A DNA stretch of 64,000 nucleotides. It comes from Agelas oroides. Lineage: Eukaryota > Porifera > Demospongiae > Agelasida > Agelasidae. The notes below the pieces were generated by a model. The model was given only the letters and a program-made list of their open reading frames with translations. It had not been told where the DNA came from and did no database searches. Below, piece after piece: positions 1 to 13,257 of this stretch. Position numbers and translations under genes: made by a program. The number at the start of each line of letters is the position of its first letter. Within the stretch, counting starts at the first letter, position 1. The DNA lies in assembly GCA_949130485.1 (NCBI GenBank), contig OX422185.1:14259011-14323010 (forward strand), given 5' to 3'.

Positions 1-88
1 TTCATCGTAACCTTAATAAGAACCTCCCTGCATTGTCTCTGGTGTAAACTTAAACCCCCCCTAATTAAGTTGGGACCTCCTAACAATC

Positions 89-1562
89 TAGCCTTGTCCC
101 CAGGCCACTCCCAGATTTTATCTCGCAGCTGTGGAGAAAACTGCAGAAGGCCTGGGACCATTACTATGTTACAGACCAGAAATGGTACGTGGTGGACTCG
201 GTTTCGTAATGATGGTAAAACGTGCCCACGCAATAAGAAACCAGTACAGCAAGCGATCGAACAGTAAAACTACCTAGACGTTTTGCCAACAGCTACAGAC
301 TTTGTAAGTACCAAGTGACTAACGAAGAATGTGTAGACATAAGTGGAAGGCGTTATGCGTGTACATCGACTGAAGAAAGCAGCAGGCTGAGGGCAAGCAC
401 AGAGCACAAAATAAGATCTAATATTTGGTAGGCCATTTGTCAGACCAATATCAAATTTGATTGGCCACTTTTCCAAATTGCTTGGACAATAAGAGGAACA
501 CCCGCTACCACTCGCTCTAGCATGCTCTTGCTTCAGCAAACTCATTGCATAAATATGCTGGTCTGCTCATCCATGGTTGTGAATGTTGCTGGTGCATACT
601 GACTCGGCACCAAGAAGCCATCGTTCACTGAAGTTTCTTCTAGTAGCGATTCTTCTCTTGATCTTGGCACATACACTGCATCGAAGCTTCGTGACTATCT
701 TTTTTCTACCGCTCAGTTCCGTGTCACAATCAAGCCATGTGACTATCAGGCACTCATGATCCATATCCGATTCCATTTTTGGTACGTAGCATACACTACA
801 TTCCTTTTCTTGGGCTCTGGGGCCGACGCATCACTCGAACTCTGGGCTGTTTTCATGCTGCACTAGCTATAAACGCACTACTACAACTGACTACATAACC
901 ACGAAGTGCTGATCTAGCAATTTGACTCCACGTGCTTGTAGCGCGTGTGCGCATGCCTAGACCCCACCCATAAAACTCTTGTGATCGATTGTTCGGAAGG
1001 TAAGACTGACCGCGTAACATTTAACGCGGTCACTTTAGTTAAATGTCCGGAAATTGGCCGATGGCCGGCTGTTATTTTATGCTCTGCAAGCATGTCGCTC
1101 TGTGTCAAAGTGAGTGTCTGTACTCGGGCCACTATTCTCAAGGAGGCTCAGAGCCGGGGCTAGAACAGCTTAGATAATTTGTACATACCTACAAGTAGCC
1201 TTGCCATCTGTTTCTCCGTCCTTGAGGATAGTGGCCCGAGTGCAGACACTTTAATATTTTGACATGGAGGGACACGCTTGCCCTCAGCCTGCTGCTTTCC
1301 TCAGTCGACGTACACACATAACACCTTCCACTTATGTCTACACATCCTTCATACTTGCAAAGTCCGTAGCTGTAGGCAATATGTCCTGGCAAACTTCACT
1401 ATTTGATCGCTTACTGGCCACTTATTGCGCGGGAACGTTGCCATCATTACGAAACCGAGTCCACCATTTCCAGTCCATGACATAGTAATGGTCCCAGGCC
1501 TTCTGCTGAGTTTTCTCCACAGCTGCGAGATAAAATCTGGGAGTGGCCTGGGGACAAGGCTA
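89..1562. mobile_element. MULE-like nonautonomous DNA transposon with long TIRs
   Basis: The first roughly 300 bases (89-400) reappear as reverse complement at about 1270-1562, so the element has very long terminal inverted repeats starting TAGCCTTGTCCCC. It is flanked by a 9-bp target duplication with one mismatch, CTAACAATC at 80-88 and CTAACAGTC at 1563-1571. Long TIRs plus 9-bp duplications are the hallmark of Mutator-like elements. The interior (about 400-1270) holds only short ORFs below 80 codons and a second inverted pair (about 1103-1135 against 1222-1250). No transposase is visible, so the copy is nonautonomous. A hAT or Merlin origin (8-9-bp duplications) is the alternative. Confidence 0.75.
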
Positions 1563-1571
1563 CTAACAGTC

Positions 1572-1885
1572 TTTGATACTGTGGTTTGTGTGTACTTTGC
1601 GTGTGCTTGGAAGTCTTTGATTCGATGTTTGCATGTTTGAACCAATTTTCTGGGTATTCGTTTGCTAGGACATCCACATATCTGGATTGCCAAAACCAGC
1701 ATTCGTTGCAGCCCTAATGATTGTCACGTAGGTCATAGCTCTCGTGACTTGTCACTCATGATAGTCTTGGGTTACGTTCCCATGTAGTTAGGGTTCACAC
1801 AATTCTCAACAAAAAAATTTCTGTGAAAGATCATCTGTTTTCAAGTTTTCTCTTGTGAAGGAACAGTACAGTACATTACACTCTG
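1572..1885. other. Spacer between MULE-like element and satellite
   Basis: About 310 bases of AT-rich sequence. I see no ORF of note, no repeat edge and no RNA gene here. Confidence 0.5.
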
Positions 1886-3814
1886 TGGTTTGTGTAAGTG
1901 TATTCCCAGTCTCGTTCACAGACCATCAGTATGGTACTGGGTCTCACTGAGGGTCTGGGTGAGTGTATTCCCAGTCTCGTTCACAGACCATCAGTAGGGT
2001 ACTGGGTTTTACTGAGGGTCTGGGTGAGTGTATTCCATTAGTCTCGTTCACAGACTCTCAGTATGGTACCGGGTCTCACTGAGGGTCTGGGTGAGTGTAT
2101 TCCATTAGTCTCGTTCACAGACTCTCAGTATGGTACCGTGTCTCACTGAGGGTCTGGGTGAGTGTATTACATTAGTTTCGTTCACAGACTCTCAGTATGG
2201 TGCTGTGTCTCACTGAGGGTCTGGGTGAGTGTATTCCATTAGTCTCGTTCACAGACTCTCAGTATGGTACCGTGTCTCACTGAGGGTCTGGGTGAGTGTA
2301 TTCCATTAGTCTCGTTCACAGACTCTCAGTATGGTACTGTGTCTCACTGAGGGTCTGGGTGAGTGTATTCCATTAGTCTCGTTCACAGACTCTCAGTATG
2401 GTACTGGGTCTCACTGAGGGTCTGGGTGAGTGTAGTACATTAGTCTTGTTCACAGACTCTCAGTATGGTACTGTGTCTCACTGAGGGTCTGGGTGAGTTT
2501 ATTCCATTAGTCTCGTTCACAGACTCTCAGTATGGTACCGTGTCTCACTGAGGGTCTGGGTGAGTGTATTCCATTAGTCTCGTTCACAGACTCTCAGTAT
2601 GGTACCGTGTCTCACTGAGGGTCTGGGTGAGTGTATTACATTAGTCTCGTTCACAGACTCTCAGTATGGTACTGGGTCTCACTGAGGGTCTGGGTGAGTG
2701 TATGCCATTAGTCTCGTTCACAGACTCTCAGTATGGGAGTTGGTCTCACTGAGGGTCTGGGTGAGTCTATTCGATTAGTCTCGTTCACAGACTCTCAGTA
2801 AGATACTGTGTCTTGCTGGGGGTCTGGGTGAGTGTATTCCATTAGTCTCGTTCACAGACTCTCAGTATGGTACCGTGTCTCACTGATGGTCTGGGTGAGT
2901 GTAATCCATTAGTCTCGTTCACAGACTCTAAGTATGGTATCGTGTCTCACTGAGGGTCTGGGTGAGTGTATTCCATTAGTCTCGTTCACAGACCATCTGT
3001 ATGTGTTGGGTCTCGCTGAGGGTCTGGGTGAGTGTATTTCATTAGTCTCGTTCACAGACTCTCAGTAGGGTACCGTGTCTCACTGAGGGTCTGGGTGAGT
3101 GTATTCCATTAGTCTCGTTCACAGACCATCTGTATGGTATTGGGTCTCGCTGAGGGTCAGGGTGAGTGTATTTCATTAGTCTCGTTCACAGACCATCAGT
3201 ATGGTACTGGGTCTTGCTGAGGGTCTGGGTGAGTGTATTTCATTAGTCTCGTTCACAGACTCTCAGTATGGTACTGTGTCTCACTGAGGGTCTGGGTGAG
3301 TGTATTACATTAGTCTCGTTCACAGACTCTCAGTATGGTACTGTGTCTCACTGAGGGTCTGGGTGAGTGTATTACATTAGTCTCGTTCACAGACTCTCAG
3401 TATGCTACTGGGTCTCACTGAGGGTCTGGGTGAGTGTATTCCATTAGTCTCGTTCACAAACTCTCAGTATGGTACCAGGTCTCATTTAGGTTCTGGGTGA
3501 GTGTATGCCATTAGTCTCGTTCACAGACTCTCAGTATGGTACTGGGTCTCACTGAGGGTCTGGGTGAGTGTATTCCATTAGTCTCGTTCACAGACTCTCA
3601 GTATGGGACTTGGTCTCACTGAGGGTCTTGGTGAGTCTATTCGATTAGTCTCGTTCGCAGACTCTCAGTAAGATACTGTGTCTTGCTGGGGGTCTGGGTG
3701 AGTGTATTCCATTAGTCTCGTTCACAGACTCTCAGTATGGTACCGTGTCTCACTGATGGTCTGGGTGAGTGTATTCCATTAGTCTCGTTCACAGACTCTC
3801 AGTATGGTACCGTA

Positions 3815-3850
3815 TCTCACTGAGGGTCTGGTATTGCGTCTCGCTGAGGG
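3815..3850. repeat. Truncated 24-bp satellite unit (first of three)
   Basis: GGTCTG is joined directly to GTATTG, skipping about 43 bases of the 67-bp unit. The same junction recurs near 11555 and 13388, marking block duplication instead of independent deletion. Confidence 0.8.
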
Positions 3851-6800
3851 TCTGGGTGAGTGTATTTCATTAGTCTCGTTCACAGACTCTCAGTAAGCTA
3901 CTGGGTCTCACTGAGGGTCTGGGTGAATGTATTCCATTAGTCTCGTTCACAGACTCTCAGTATGGTACCGGGTCTCACTGAGGGTCTGCGTGAGTGTATT
4001 CCATTAGTCTCGTTCACAGACTGTCAGTATGGTACTGTGTCTCACTGAGAGTCTGGGTGAGTGTATTCCATTAGTCTCGTTCACAGACTCTCAGTATGGT
4101 ACTTGGTCTCACTGAGGGTCTGGGTGTGTCTATTCGATTAGACTCGTTCACAGACTCTCAGTAAGATACTGTGTCTTGCTGAGGGTCTGGGTGAGTGTAT
4201 TCCATTAGTCTCGTTCACAGACTCTCAGTATGGTACCGTGTCTCACTGATGGTCTGGGTGAGTGTATTCCATTAGTCTCGTTCACAGACTCTCAGTATGG
4301 TACCGTGTCTCACTGAGTGTCTGGGTGAGTGTATTCCGTTAGTCTCGTTCACAGACTCTCAGTATGGTACTGTGTCTCACAGAGGGTCTGGGTGAGTGTA
4401 TTCCATTAGTCTCGTTCACAGACCATCTGTATGGTATTGGGTCTCGCTGAGGGTCTGGGTGAGTGTATTTCATTAGTCTCGTTCACAGACTCTCAGTATG
4501 GTAGCGTGCCTCACTGATGATCTTGGTGAGTGTATTCCATTAGTCTCGTCCACAGACTCTCAGTATGGTACCGTGTCTCACTGAGGGTCTGGGTGAGTGT
4601 AAATCCGTTAGTCTCGTTCACGGACTCTCAGTATGGTACTGTGTCTCACAGAGGGTCTGGGTGAGTGTATTCCATTAGTCTCGTTCACAGACCATCTGTA
4701 TGGTATTGGGTCTCACTGAGGGTCTGGGTGAGTGTATTTCATTAGTCTCGTTCACAGACCATCAGTATGGTACTGGGTCTCGCTGAGGGTCTGGGTGAGT
4801 GTATTTCATTAGTCTCGTTCACAGACTCTCAGTATGGTACTGTGTCTCACTGAGGGTCTGGGTGAGTGTATTACATTAGTCTCGTTCACAGACTCTCAGT
4901 ATGCTACTGGGTCTCACTGAGGGTCTGGGTGAGTGTATTCCATTAGTCTCGTCCACAGACTCTCAGTATGGTACCGGTTCTCACTGAGGGTCTCGGTGAG
5001 TGTATTCCATTAGTCTCGTTCACAGACTCTCAGTATGGTACTGGGTCTCACTGAGGGTCTGGGTGAGTGTATGCCATTAGTCTCGTTCACAGACTCTCAG
5101 AATGGGAGTTGGTCTCACTGAGGGTCTGGGTGAGTCTATTCGATTAGTCTCGTTCACAGACTCTCAGTAAGATACTGTGTCTTGCTGGGGGTCTGGGTGA
5201 GTGTATTCCATTAGTCTCGTTCACAGACTCTCAGTATGGTACCGTGTCTCACTGATGGTCTGGGTGAGTGTATTCCATTAGTCTCGTTCACAGACTCTAA
5301 GTATGGTACCGTGTCTCACTGAGGGTCTGGGTGAGTGTATGCCATTAGTCTCGTTCACAGACCATCTGTATGTGTTGGGTCTCGCTGAGGGTCTGGGTGA
5401 GTGTATTTCATTAGTCTCGTTCACAGACTCTCAGTAGGGTACCGTGTCTCACTGAGGTTCTGGGTGAGTGTATTCCATTAGTCTCGTTCACAGACCATCT
5501 GTATGGTATTGGGTCTCGCTGAGGGTCTGGGTGAGTGTATTTCATTAGTCTCGTTCACAGACCATCAGTATGGTACTGGGTCTCGCTGAGGGTCTGGGTG
5601 AGTGTATTTCATTAGTCTCGTTCACAGACTCTCAGTATGGTACTGTGTCTCACTGAGGATCTGGGTGAGTGTATTACATTAGTCTCGTTCACAGACTCTC
5701 AGTATGGTACTGTGTCTCACTGAGGGTCTGGGTGAGTGTATTACATTAGTCTCGTTCACAGACTCTCAGTATGCTACTGGGTCTCACTGAGGGTCTGGGT
5801 GAGTGTATTCCATTAGTCTCGTTCACAGACTCTCAGTATGGGACTTGGTCTCACTGAGGGTCTTGGTGAGTCTATTCGATTAGTCTCGTTCGCAGACTCT
5901 CAGTAAGATACTGTGTCTTGCTGGGGGTCTGGGTGAGTGTATTCCATTAGTCTCGTTCACAGACTCTCAGTATGGTACCGTGTCTCACTGATGGTCTGGG
6001 TGAGTGTATTCCATTAGTCTCGTTCACAGACTCTCAGTATGGTACCGTATCTCACTGAGGGTCTGCGTGAGTGTATTCCATTAGTCTCGTTCACAGACTC
6101 TCAGTATGGTACCGGGTCTCACTGAGGGTCTGCGTGAGTGTATTCCATTAGTCTCGTTCACAGACTGTCAGTATGGTACTGTGTCTCACTGATGGTCTGG
6201 GTGAGTGTATTCCATTAGTCTCGTTCACAGACTCTCAGTATGGTACTTGGTCTCACTGAGGGTCTGGGTGTGTCTATTCGATTAGTCTCGTTCACAGACT
6301 CTCAGTAAGATACTGTGTCTTGCTGAGGGTCTGGGTGAGTGTATTCCATTAGTCTCGTTCACAGACTCTCAGTATGGTACCGTGTCTCACTGATGGTCTG
6401 GGTGAGTGTATTCCATTAGTCTCGTTCACATACTCTCAGTATGGTACCGTGTCTCACTGAGGGTCTGGGTGAGTGTATTCCGTTAGTCTCGTTCACGGAC
6501 TCTCAGTATGGTACTGTGTCTCACAGAGCGTCTGTGTGAGTGTATTCCATTAGTCTCGTTCACAGACCATCTGTATGGTATTGGGTCTCGCTGAGGGTCT
6601 GGGTGAGTGTATTTCATTAGTCTCGTTCACAGACTCTCAGTATGGTAGCGTGCCTCACTGATGATCTTGGTGAGTGTATTCCATTAGTCTCGTTCACAGA
6701 CTCTCAGTATGGTACCGTGTCTCACTGAGGGTCTGGGTGAGTGTATTTCATTAGTCTCGTTCACAGACCATCAGTATGGTACTGGGTCTCGCTGAGGGTC

Positions 6801-9800
6801 TGGGTGAGTGTATTTCATTAGTCTCGTTCACAGACTCTCAGTGTGGTACTGTGTCTCACTGAGGATCTGGGTGAGTGTATTACATTAGTCTCGTTCACAG
6901 ACTCTCAATATGCTACTGGGTCTCACTGAGGGTCTGGGTGAGTGTATTCCATTAGTCTCGTTCACAGACTCTCAGTATGGTACCGGGTCTCACTTAGGTT
7001 CTGGGTGAGTGTATTCCATTAGTCTCGTTCACAGACTCTCAGTATGGTAGTGGGTGTCACTGAGGGTCTGGGTGAGTGTATTCAATTAGTCTTGTTCACA
7101 GACTCTCAGCATGGGACTTGGTCTCACTGAGGGTCTGGGTGAGTCTATTCGATTAGTCTCGTTCACAGACTCTCAGTAAGATACTGTGTCTTGCTGGGGT
7201 TCTGGGTGAGTGTAGTCCATTAGTCTCGTTCACAGACTCTCAGTATGGTACCGTGTCTCACTGATGGTCTGGGTGAGTGTATTCCATTAGTCTCGTTCAC
7301 AGACTCTCAGTATGGTACCTTGTCTCACTGAGGGTCTGGATGAGTGTATTCCATTAGTCTCGTTCACAGACCATCTGTATGGTATTGGGTCTCGCTGAGG
7401 GTCTGGGTGAGTGTATTTCATTAGTCTCGTTCACAGACCATCTGTATGGTATTGGGTCTCGCTGAGGGTCTGGGTGAGTGTATTTCATTAGTCTCATTCA
7501 CAGACTCAGTAGGGTACCGTGTCTCACTGAGGGTCTGTGTGAGTGTATTCCATTAGTCTCGTTCACAGACCATCTGTATGGTATTGGGTCTCGCTGAGGG
7601 TCTGGGTGAGTGTATTTCATTAGTCTCGTTCACAGACTCTCAGTAAGCTACTGGGTCTCACTGAGGGTCTGGGTGAATGTATTCCATTAGTCTCGTTCAC
7701 AGACTCTCAGTATGGTACTTGGTCTCACTGAGGGTCTGGGTGTGTCTATTCGATTAGTCTCGTTCACAGACTCTCAGTAAGATACTGTGTCTTGCTGAGG
7801 GTCTGGGTGAGTGTATTCCATTAGTCTCGTTCACAGACTCTCAGTATGGTACCGTGTCTCACTGATGGTCTGGGTGAGTGTATTCCATTAGTCTCGTTCA
7901 CATACTCTCAGTATGGTACCGGGACTCACTGAGGGTCTGGGTGAGTGTATTCCGTTAGTCTCGTTCACGGACTCTCAGTATGGTACTGTGTCTCACAGAG
8001 CGTCTGGGTGAGGGTATTCCATTAGTCTCGTTCACAGACCATCTGTATGGTATTGGGTCTCGCTGAGGGTCTGGGTGAGTGTATTTCATTAGTCTCGTTC
8101 ACAGACTCTCAGTATGGTAGCGTGCCTCACTGATGATCTTGGTGAGTGTATTCCATTAGTCTCGTTCACAGACTCTCAGTATGGTACCGTGTCTCACTGA
8201 GGGTCTGGGTGAGTGTAAATCCGTTAGTCTCGTTCACGGACTCTCAGTATGGTACTGTGTCTCACAGAGGGTCTGGGTGAGTGTATTCCTTTAGTCTCGT
8301 TCACAGACCATCTGTATGATATTGGGTCTCGCTGAGGGTCTGGGTGAGTGTATTTCATTAGTCTCGTTCACAGACTCTCAGTATGGTACTGTGTCTCACT
8401 GAGGATCTGGGTGAGTGTATTACATTAGTCTCGTTCACAGACTCTCAATATGCTACTGGGTCTCACTGAGGGTCTGGGTGAGTGTATTCCATTAGTCTCG
8501 TTCACAGACTCTCAGTATGGTACTGGGTCTCACTGAGGGTCTGGGTGAGTGTATTCCATTAGTCTCGTTCACAGACTCTCAGTATGGTACCGGGTCTCAC
8601 TTAGGTTCTGGGTGAGTGTATTCCATTAGTCTCGTTCACAGACTCTCAGTATGGTACTGGGTGTCACTGAGGGTCTGGGTGAGTGTATTCAATTAGTCTC
8701 GTTCACAGACTCTCAGTATGGGACTTGGTCTCACTGAGGGTCTGGGTGAGTCTATTCGATTAGTCTCGTTCACAGACTCTCAGTAAGATACTGTGTCTTG
8801 CTGGGGGTCTGGGTGAGTGTAGTCCATTAGTCTCGTTCACAGACTCTCAGTATGGTACCGTGTCTCACTGATGGTCTGGGTGAGTGTATTCCATTAGTCT
8901 CGTTCACAGACTCTCAGTATGGTACCTTGTCTCACTGAGGGTCTGGGTGAGTGTATTCCATTAGTCTCGTTCACAGACCATCTGTATGGTATTGGGTCTC
9001 GCTGAGGGTCTGGGTGAGTGTATTTCATTAGTCTCGTTCACAGACTCTCAGTAAGCTACTGGGTCTCACTGAGGGTCTGGGTGAATGTATTCCATTAGTC
9101 TCGTTCACAGACTCTCAGTATGGTACCGTGTCTCACTGATGGTCTGGGTAAGTGTATTCCATTAGTCTCGTTCACAGACTCTCAGTATGGTACCGTGTCT
9201 CACTGAGGGTCTGGGTGAGTGTATTCCATTAGTCTCGTTCACAGACTCTCAGTATGGTACCGGGTCTCACTGAGGGTCTGCGTGAGTGTATTCCATTAGT
9301 CTCGTTCACAGACTGTCAGTATGGTACTGTGTCTCACTGAGGGTCTGGGTGAGTGTATTCCATTAGTCTCGTTCACAGACTCTCAGTATGGTACTTGGTC
9401 TCACTGAGGGTCTGGGTGTGTCTATTCGATTAGTCTTGTTCACAGACTCTCAGTAAGATACTGTGTCTTGCTGAGGGTCTGGGTGAGTGTATTCCATTAG
9501 TCTCGTTCACAGACTCTCAGTATGGTACCGTGTCTCACTGATGGTCTGGGTGAGTTTATTCCATTAGTCTCGTTCACATACTCTCAGTATGGTACCGGGA
9601 CTCACTGAGGGTCTGGGTGAGTGTATTCCGTTAGTCTCGTTCACGGACTCTCAGTATGGTACTGTGTCTCACAGAGCGTCTGGGTGAGGGTATTCCATTA
9701 GTCTCGTTCACAGACCATCTGTATGGTATTGGTTCTCGCTGAGGGTCTGGGTGAGTGTATTTCATTAGTCTCGTTCACAGACTCTCAGTATGGTAGCGTG

Positions 9801-11424
9801 CCTCACTGATGATCTTGGTGAGTGTATTCCATTAGTCTCGTTCACAGACTCTCAGTATGGTACCGTGTCTCACTGAGGGTCTGGGTGAGTGTAAATCCGT
9901 TAGTCTCGTTCACGGACTCTCAGTATGGTACTGTGTCTCACAGAGGGTCTGGGTGAGTGTATTCCTTTAGTCTCGTTCACAGACCATCTGTATGGTATTG
10001 GGTCTCGCTGAGGGTCTGGGTGAGTGTATTTCATTAGTCTCGTTCACAGACCATCAGTATGGTACTGTGTCTCGCTGAGGGTCTGGGTGAGTGTATTTCA
10101 TTAGTCTCGTTCACAGACTCTCAGTGTGGTACTGTGTCTCACTGAGGATCTGGGTGAGTGTATTACATTAGTCTCGTTCACAGACTCTCAATATGCTACT
10201 GGGTCTCACTGAGGGTCTGGGTGAGTGTATTCCATTAGTCTCGTTCACAGACTCTCAGTATGGTACTGGGTCTCACTGAGGGTCTGGGTGAGTGTATTCC
10301 ATTAGTCTCGTTCACAGACTCTCAGTATGGTACCGGGTCTCACTTAGGTTCTGGGTGAGTGTATTCCATTAGTCTCGTTCACAGACTCTCAGTATGGTAC
10401 TGGTTGTCACTGAGGGTCTGGGTGAGTGTATTCAATTAGTCTCGTTCACAGACTCTCAGTATGGGACTTGGTCTCACTGAGGGTCTGGGTGAGTCTATTC
10501 GATTAGTCTCGTTCACAGACTCTCAGTAAGATACTGTGTCTTGCTGGGGGTCTGGGTGAGTGTAGTCCATTAGTCTCGTTCACAGACTCTCAGTATGGTA
10601 CCGTGTCTCACTGATGGTCTGGGTGAGTGTATTCCATTTGTCTCGTTCACAGACTCTCAGTATGGTACCTTGTCTCACTGAGGGTCTGGGTGAGTGTATG
10701 CCATTAGTCTCGTTCACAGACCATCTGTATGGTATTGGGTCTCGCTGAGGGTCTGGGTGAGTGTATTTCATTAGTCTCGTTCACAGACCATCTGTATGGT
10801 ATTGGGTCTCGCTGAGGGTCTGGGTGAGTGTATTTCATTAGTCTCATTCACAGACTCAGTAGGGTACCGTGTCTCACTGAGGGTCTGTGTGAGTGTATTC
10901 CATTAGTCTCGTTCACAGACCATCTGTATGGTATTGGGTCTCGCTGAGGGTCTGGGTGAGTGTATTTCATTAGTCTCGTTCACAGACCATCAGTATGGTA
11001 CTGGGTCTCACTGAGGGTCTGGGTGAGTGTATTTCATTAGTCTCGTTCACAGACTCTCAGTATGGTACTGTGTCTCACTGAGTGTCTGGGTGAGTGTATT
11101 ACATTAGTCTCGTTCACATACTCTCAGTATGGTACTGTGTCTCACTGAGGGTCTGGGTGAGTGTATTCCATTAGTCTCGTTCACAGACTCTCAGTATGGT
11201 ACCGGGTCTCATTTAGGGTCTGGGCGAGTGTATGCCATTAGTCTCATTCACAGACTCTCAGTATGGTACTGGGTCTCACTGATGGTCTGGGTGAGTGTAT
11301 TCCATTAGTCTCGTTCACAGACTCTCAGTATGGGACTTGGTCTCACTGAGGGTCTTGGTGAGTCTATTCGATTAGACTCGTTCACAGACTCTCAGTAAGA
11401 TACTGTGTCTTGCTGGAGGTCTGG

Positions 11425-13257
11425 GTGAGTGTATTCCATTAGTCTCGTTCACAGACTCTCAGTATGGTACCGTGTCTCACTGATGGTCTGGATGAGTGTA
11501 TTCCATTAGTCTCGTTCACAGACTCTCAGTATGGTACCGTGTCTCACTGAGGGTCTGGTATTGGATCTCGCTGAGGGTCTGGGTGAGTGTATTTCATTAG
11601 TCTCGTTCACAGACCATCAGTATGGTACTGGGTCTCGCTGAGGGTCTGGGTGAGTGTATTTCATTAGTCTCGTTCACAGACTCTCAGTATGGTACTATGT
11701 CTCACTGAGGGTCTGGGTGAGTGTATTACATTAGTCTCGTTCACAGACTCTCAGTATGCTACTGGGTCTCACTGAGGGTCTGGGTGAGTGTATTCCATTA
11801 GTCTCGTTCACAGACTCTCAGTATAGTACCGGGTCTCACTGGGGGTCTGCGTGAGTATATTCCATTAGTCTCGTTCACAGACTCTCAGTATGGTACTGGG
11901 TCTCACTGAGGGTCTGGGTGAGTGTATTCCATTAGTCTCTTTCACAGACTCTCAGTATGGTACTGTGTCTCACTGAGGGTCTGGGTGAGTGTATTCCATT
12001 AGTCTCGTTCACAGACTCTCAGTATGGTACCGGGTCTCACTGAGGGTCTGGGTGAGTGTATTACATTAGTCTCGTTCACAGACTCTCAGTATTCTACTGT
12101 GTCTCACTGAGGGTCTGGGTGAGTGTATTCCATTAGTCTCGTTCACAGACTCTCAGTATGGTACCGGGTCTCACTGAGGGTCTGGGTGAGTGTATTCCAT
12201 TAGTCTCGTTCACAGACTCTCAATATGGTACTGGGTCTCACTGAGGGTCTGGGTGAGTGTATTCCATTAGTCTCGTTCACAGACTCTCAGTATGGGACTT
12301 TGTCTCACTGAGGGTCTGGGTGAGTCTATTCGATTAGTCTCGTTCTCAGACTCTCAGTAAGATACTGTGTCTTGCTGGGGGTCTGGGTGAGTGTAGTCCA
12401 TTAGTCTCGTTCACAGACTCTCAGTATGGTACCGTGTCTCACTGATGGTCTGGGTGAGTGTATTCCATTGGTCTCGTTCACAGACTCTCAGTATGGTACC
12501 GTGTCTCACTGAGGGTCAGGGTGAGTGTATTCCATTAGTCACGTTCACAGACCATCTGTATGGTATTGGGTCTCGCTGAGGGTCTGGGTGAGTGTATTTC
12601 ATTAGTCTCATTCACAGACCATCAGTATGGTACCGGGTCTCGCTGAGGGTCTGGGTGAGTGTATTTCATTAGTCTCGTTCACAGACTCTCAGTATGGTAC
12701 TGTGTCTCACTGAGGGTCTGGGTGAGTGTATTACATTAGTCTCGTTCACAGACTCTCAGTATGCTACTGGGTCTCACTGAGGGTCTGGGTGAGTGTATTC
12801 CATTAGTCTCGTTCACAGACTCTCAGTATGGTACCGGGTCTCACTGAGGGTCTGGGTGAGTGTATTCCATTAGTCTCGTTCACAGACTCTCAGTATGGTA
12901 CTGGGTCTCACTGAGGGTCTGGGTGAGTGTATTCCATTAGTCTCGTTCACAGACTCTCAGTATGGGACTAAGTCTCACTTAGGGTCTGGGTGAGTCTATT
13001 CGATTAGTCTCGTTCACAGACTCTCAGTAAGATACTGTGTGTTGCTGGGGGTCTGGGTGAGTGTATTCCATTAGTCTCGTTCACAGACTCTCAGTATGGT
13101 ACCGTGTCTCACTGATGGTCTGGGTAAGTGTATTCCATTAGTCTCGTTCACAGACTCTCAGTATGGTACCGTGTCTCACTGAGGGTCTGGGTGAGTGTAT
13201 TCCATTTGTCTCGTTCACGGACTCTCAGTATGGTACTGTGTCTCACAGAGGATCTGG
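11425..13257. repeat. Satellite higher-order repeat block, copy 1
   Basis: An 1833-bp block (27 full units plus the 24-bp truncated unit) matches the adjacent block at 13258-15090 variant for variant. Shared rare variants include GATGAGTG, the truncated junction, the 'AGTATTCTACTG' unit, 'GTTCTCAGACTC' and 'GGGACTAAG'. Differences between the copies are scattered single bases, implying recent duplication. Confidence 0.85.
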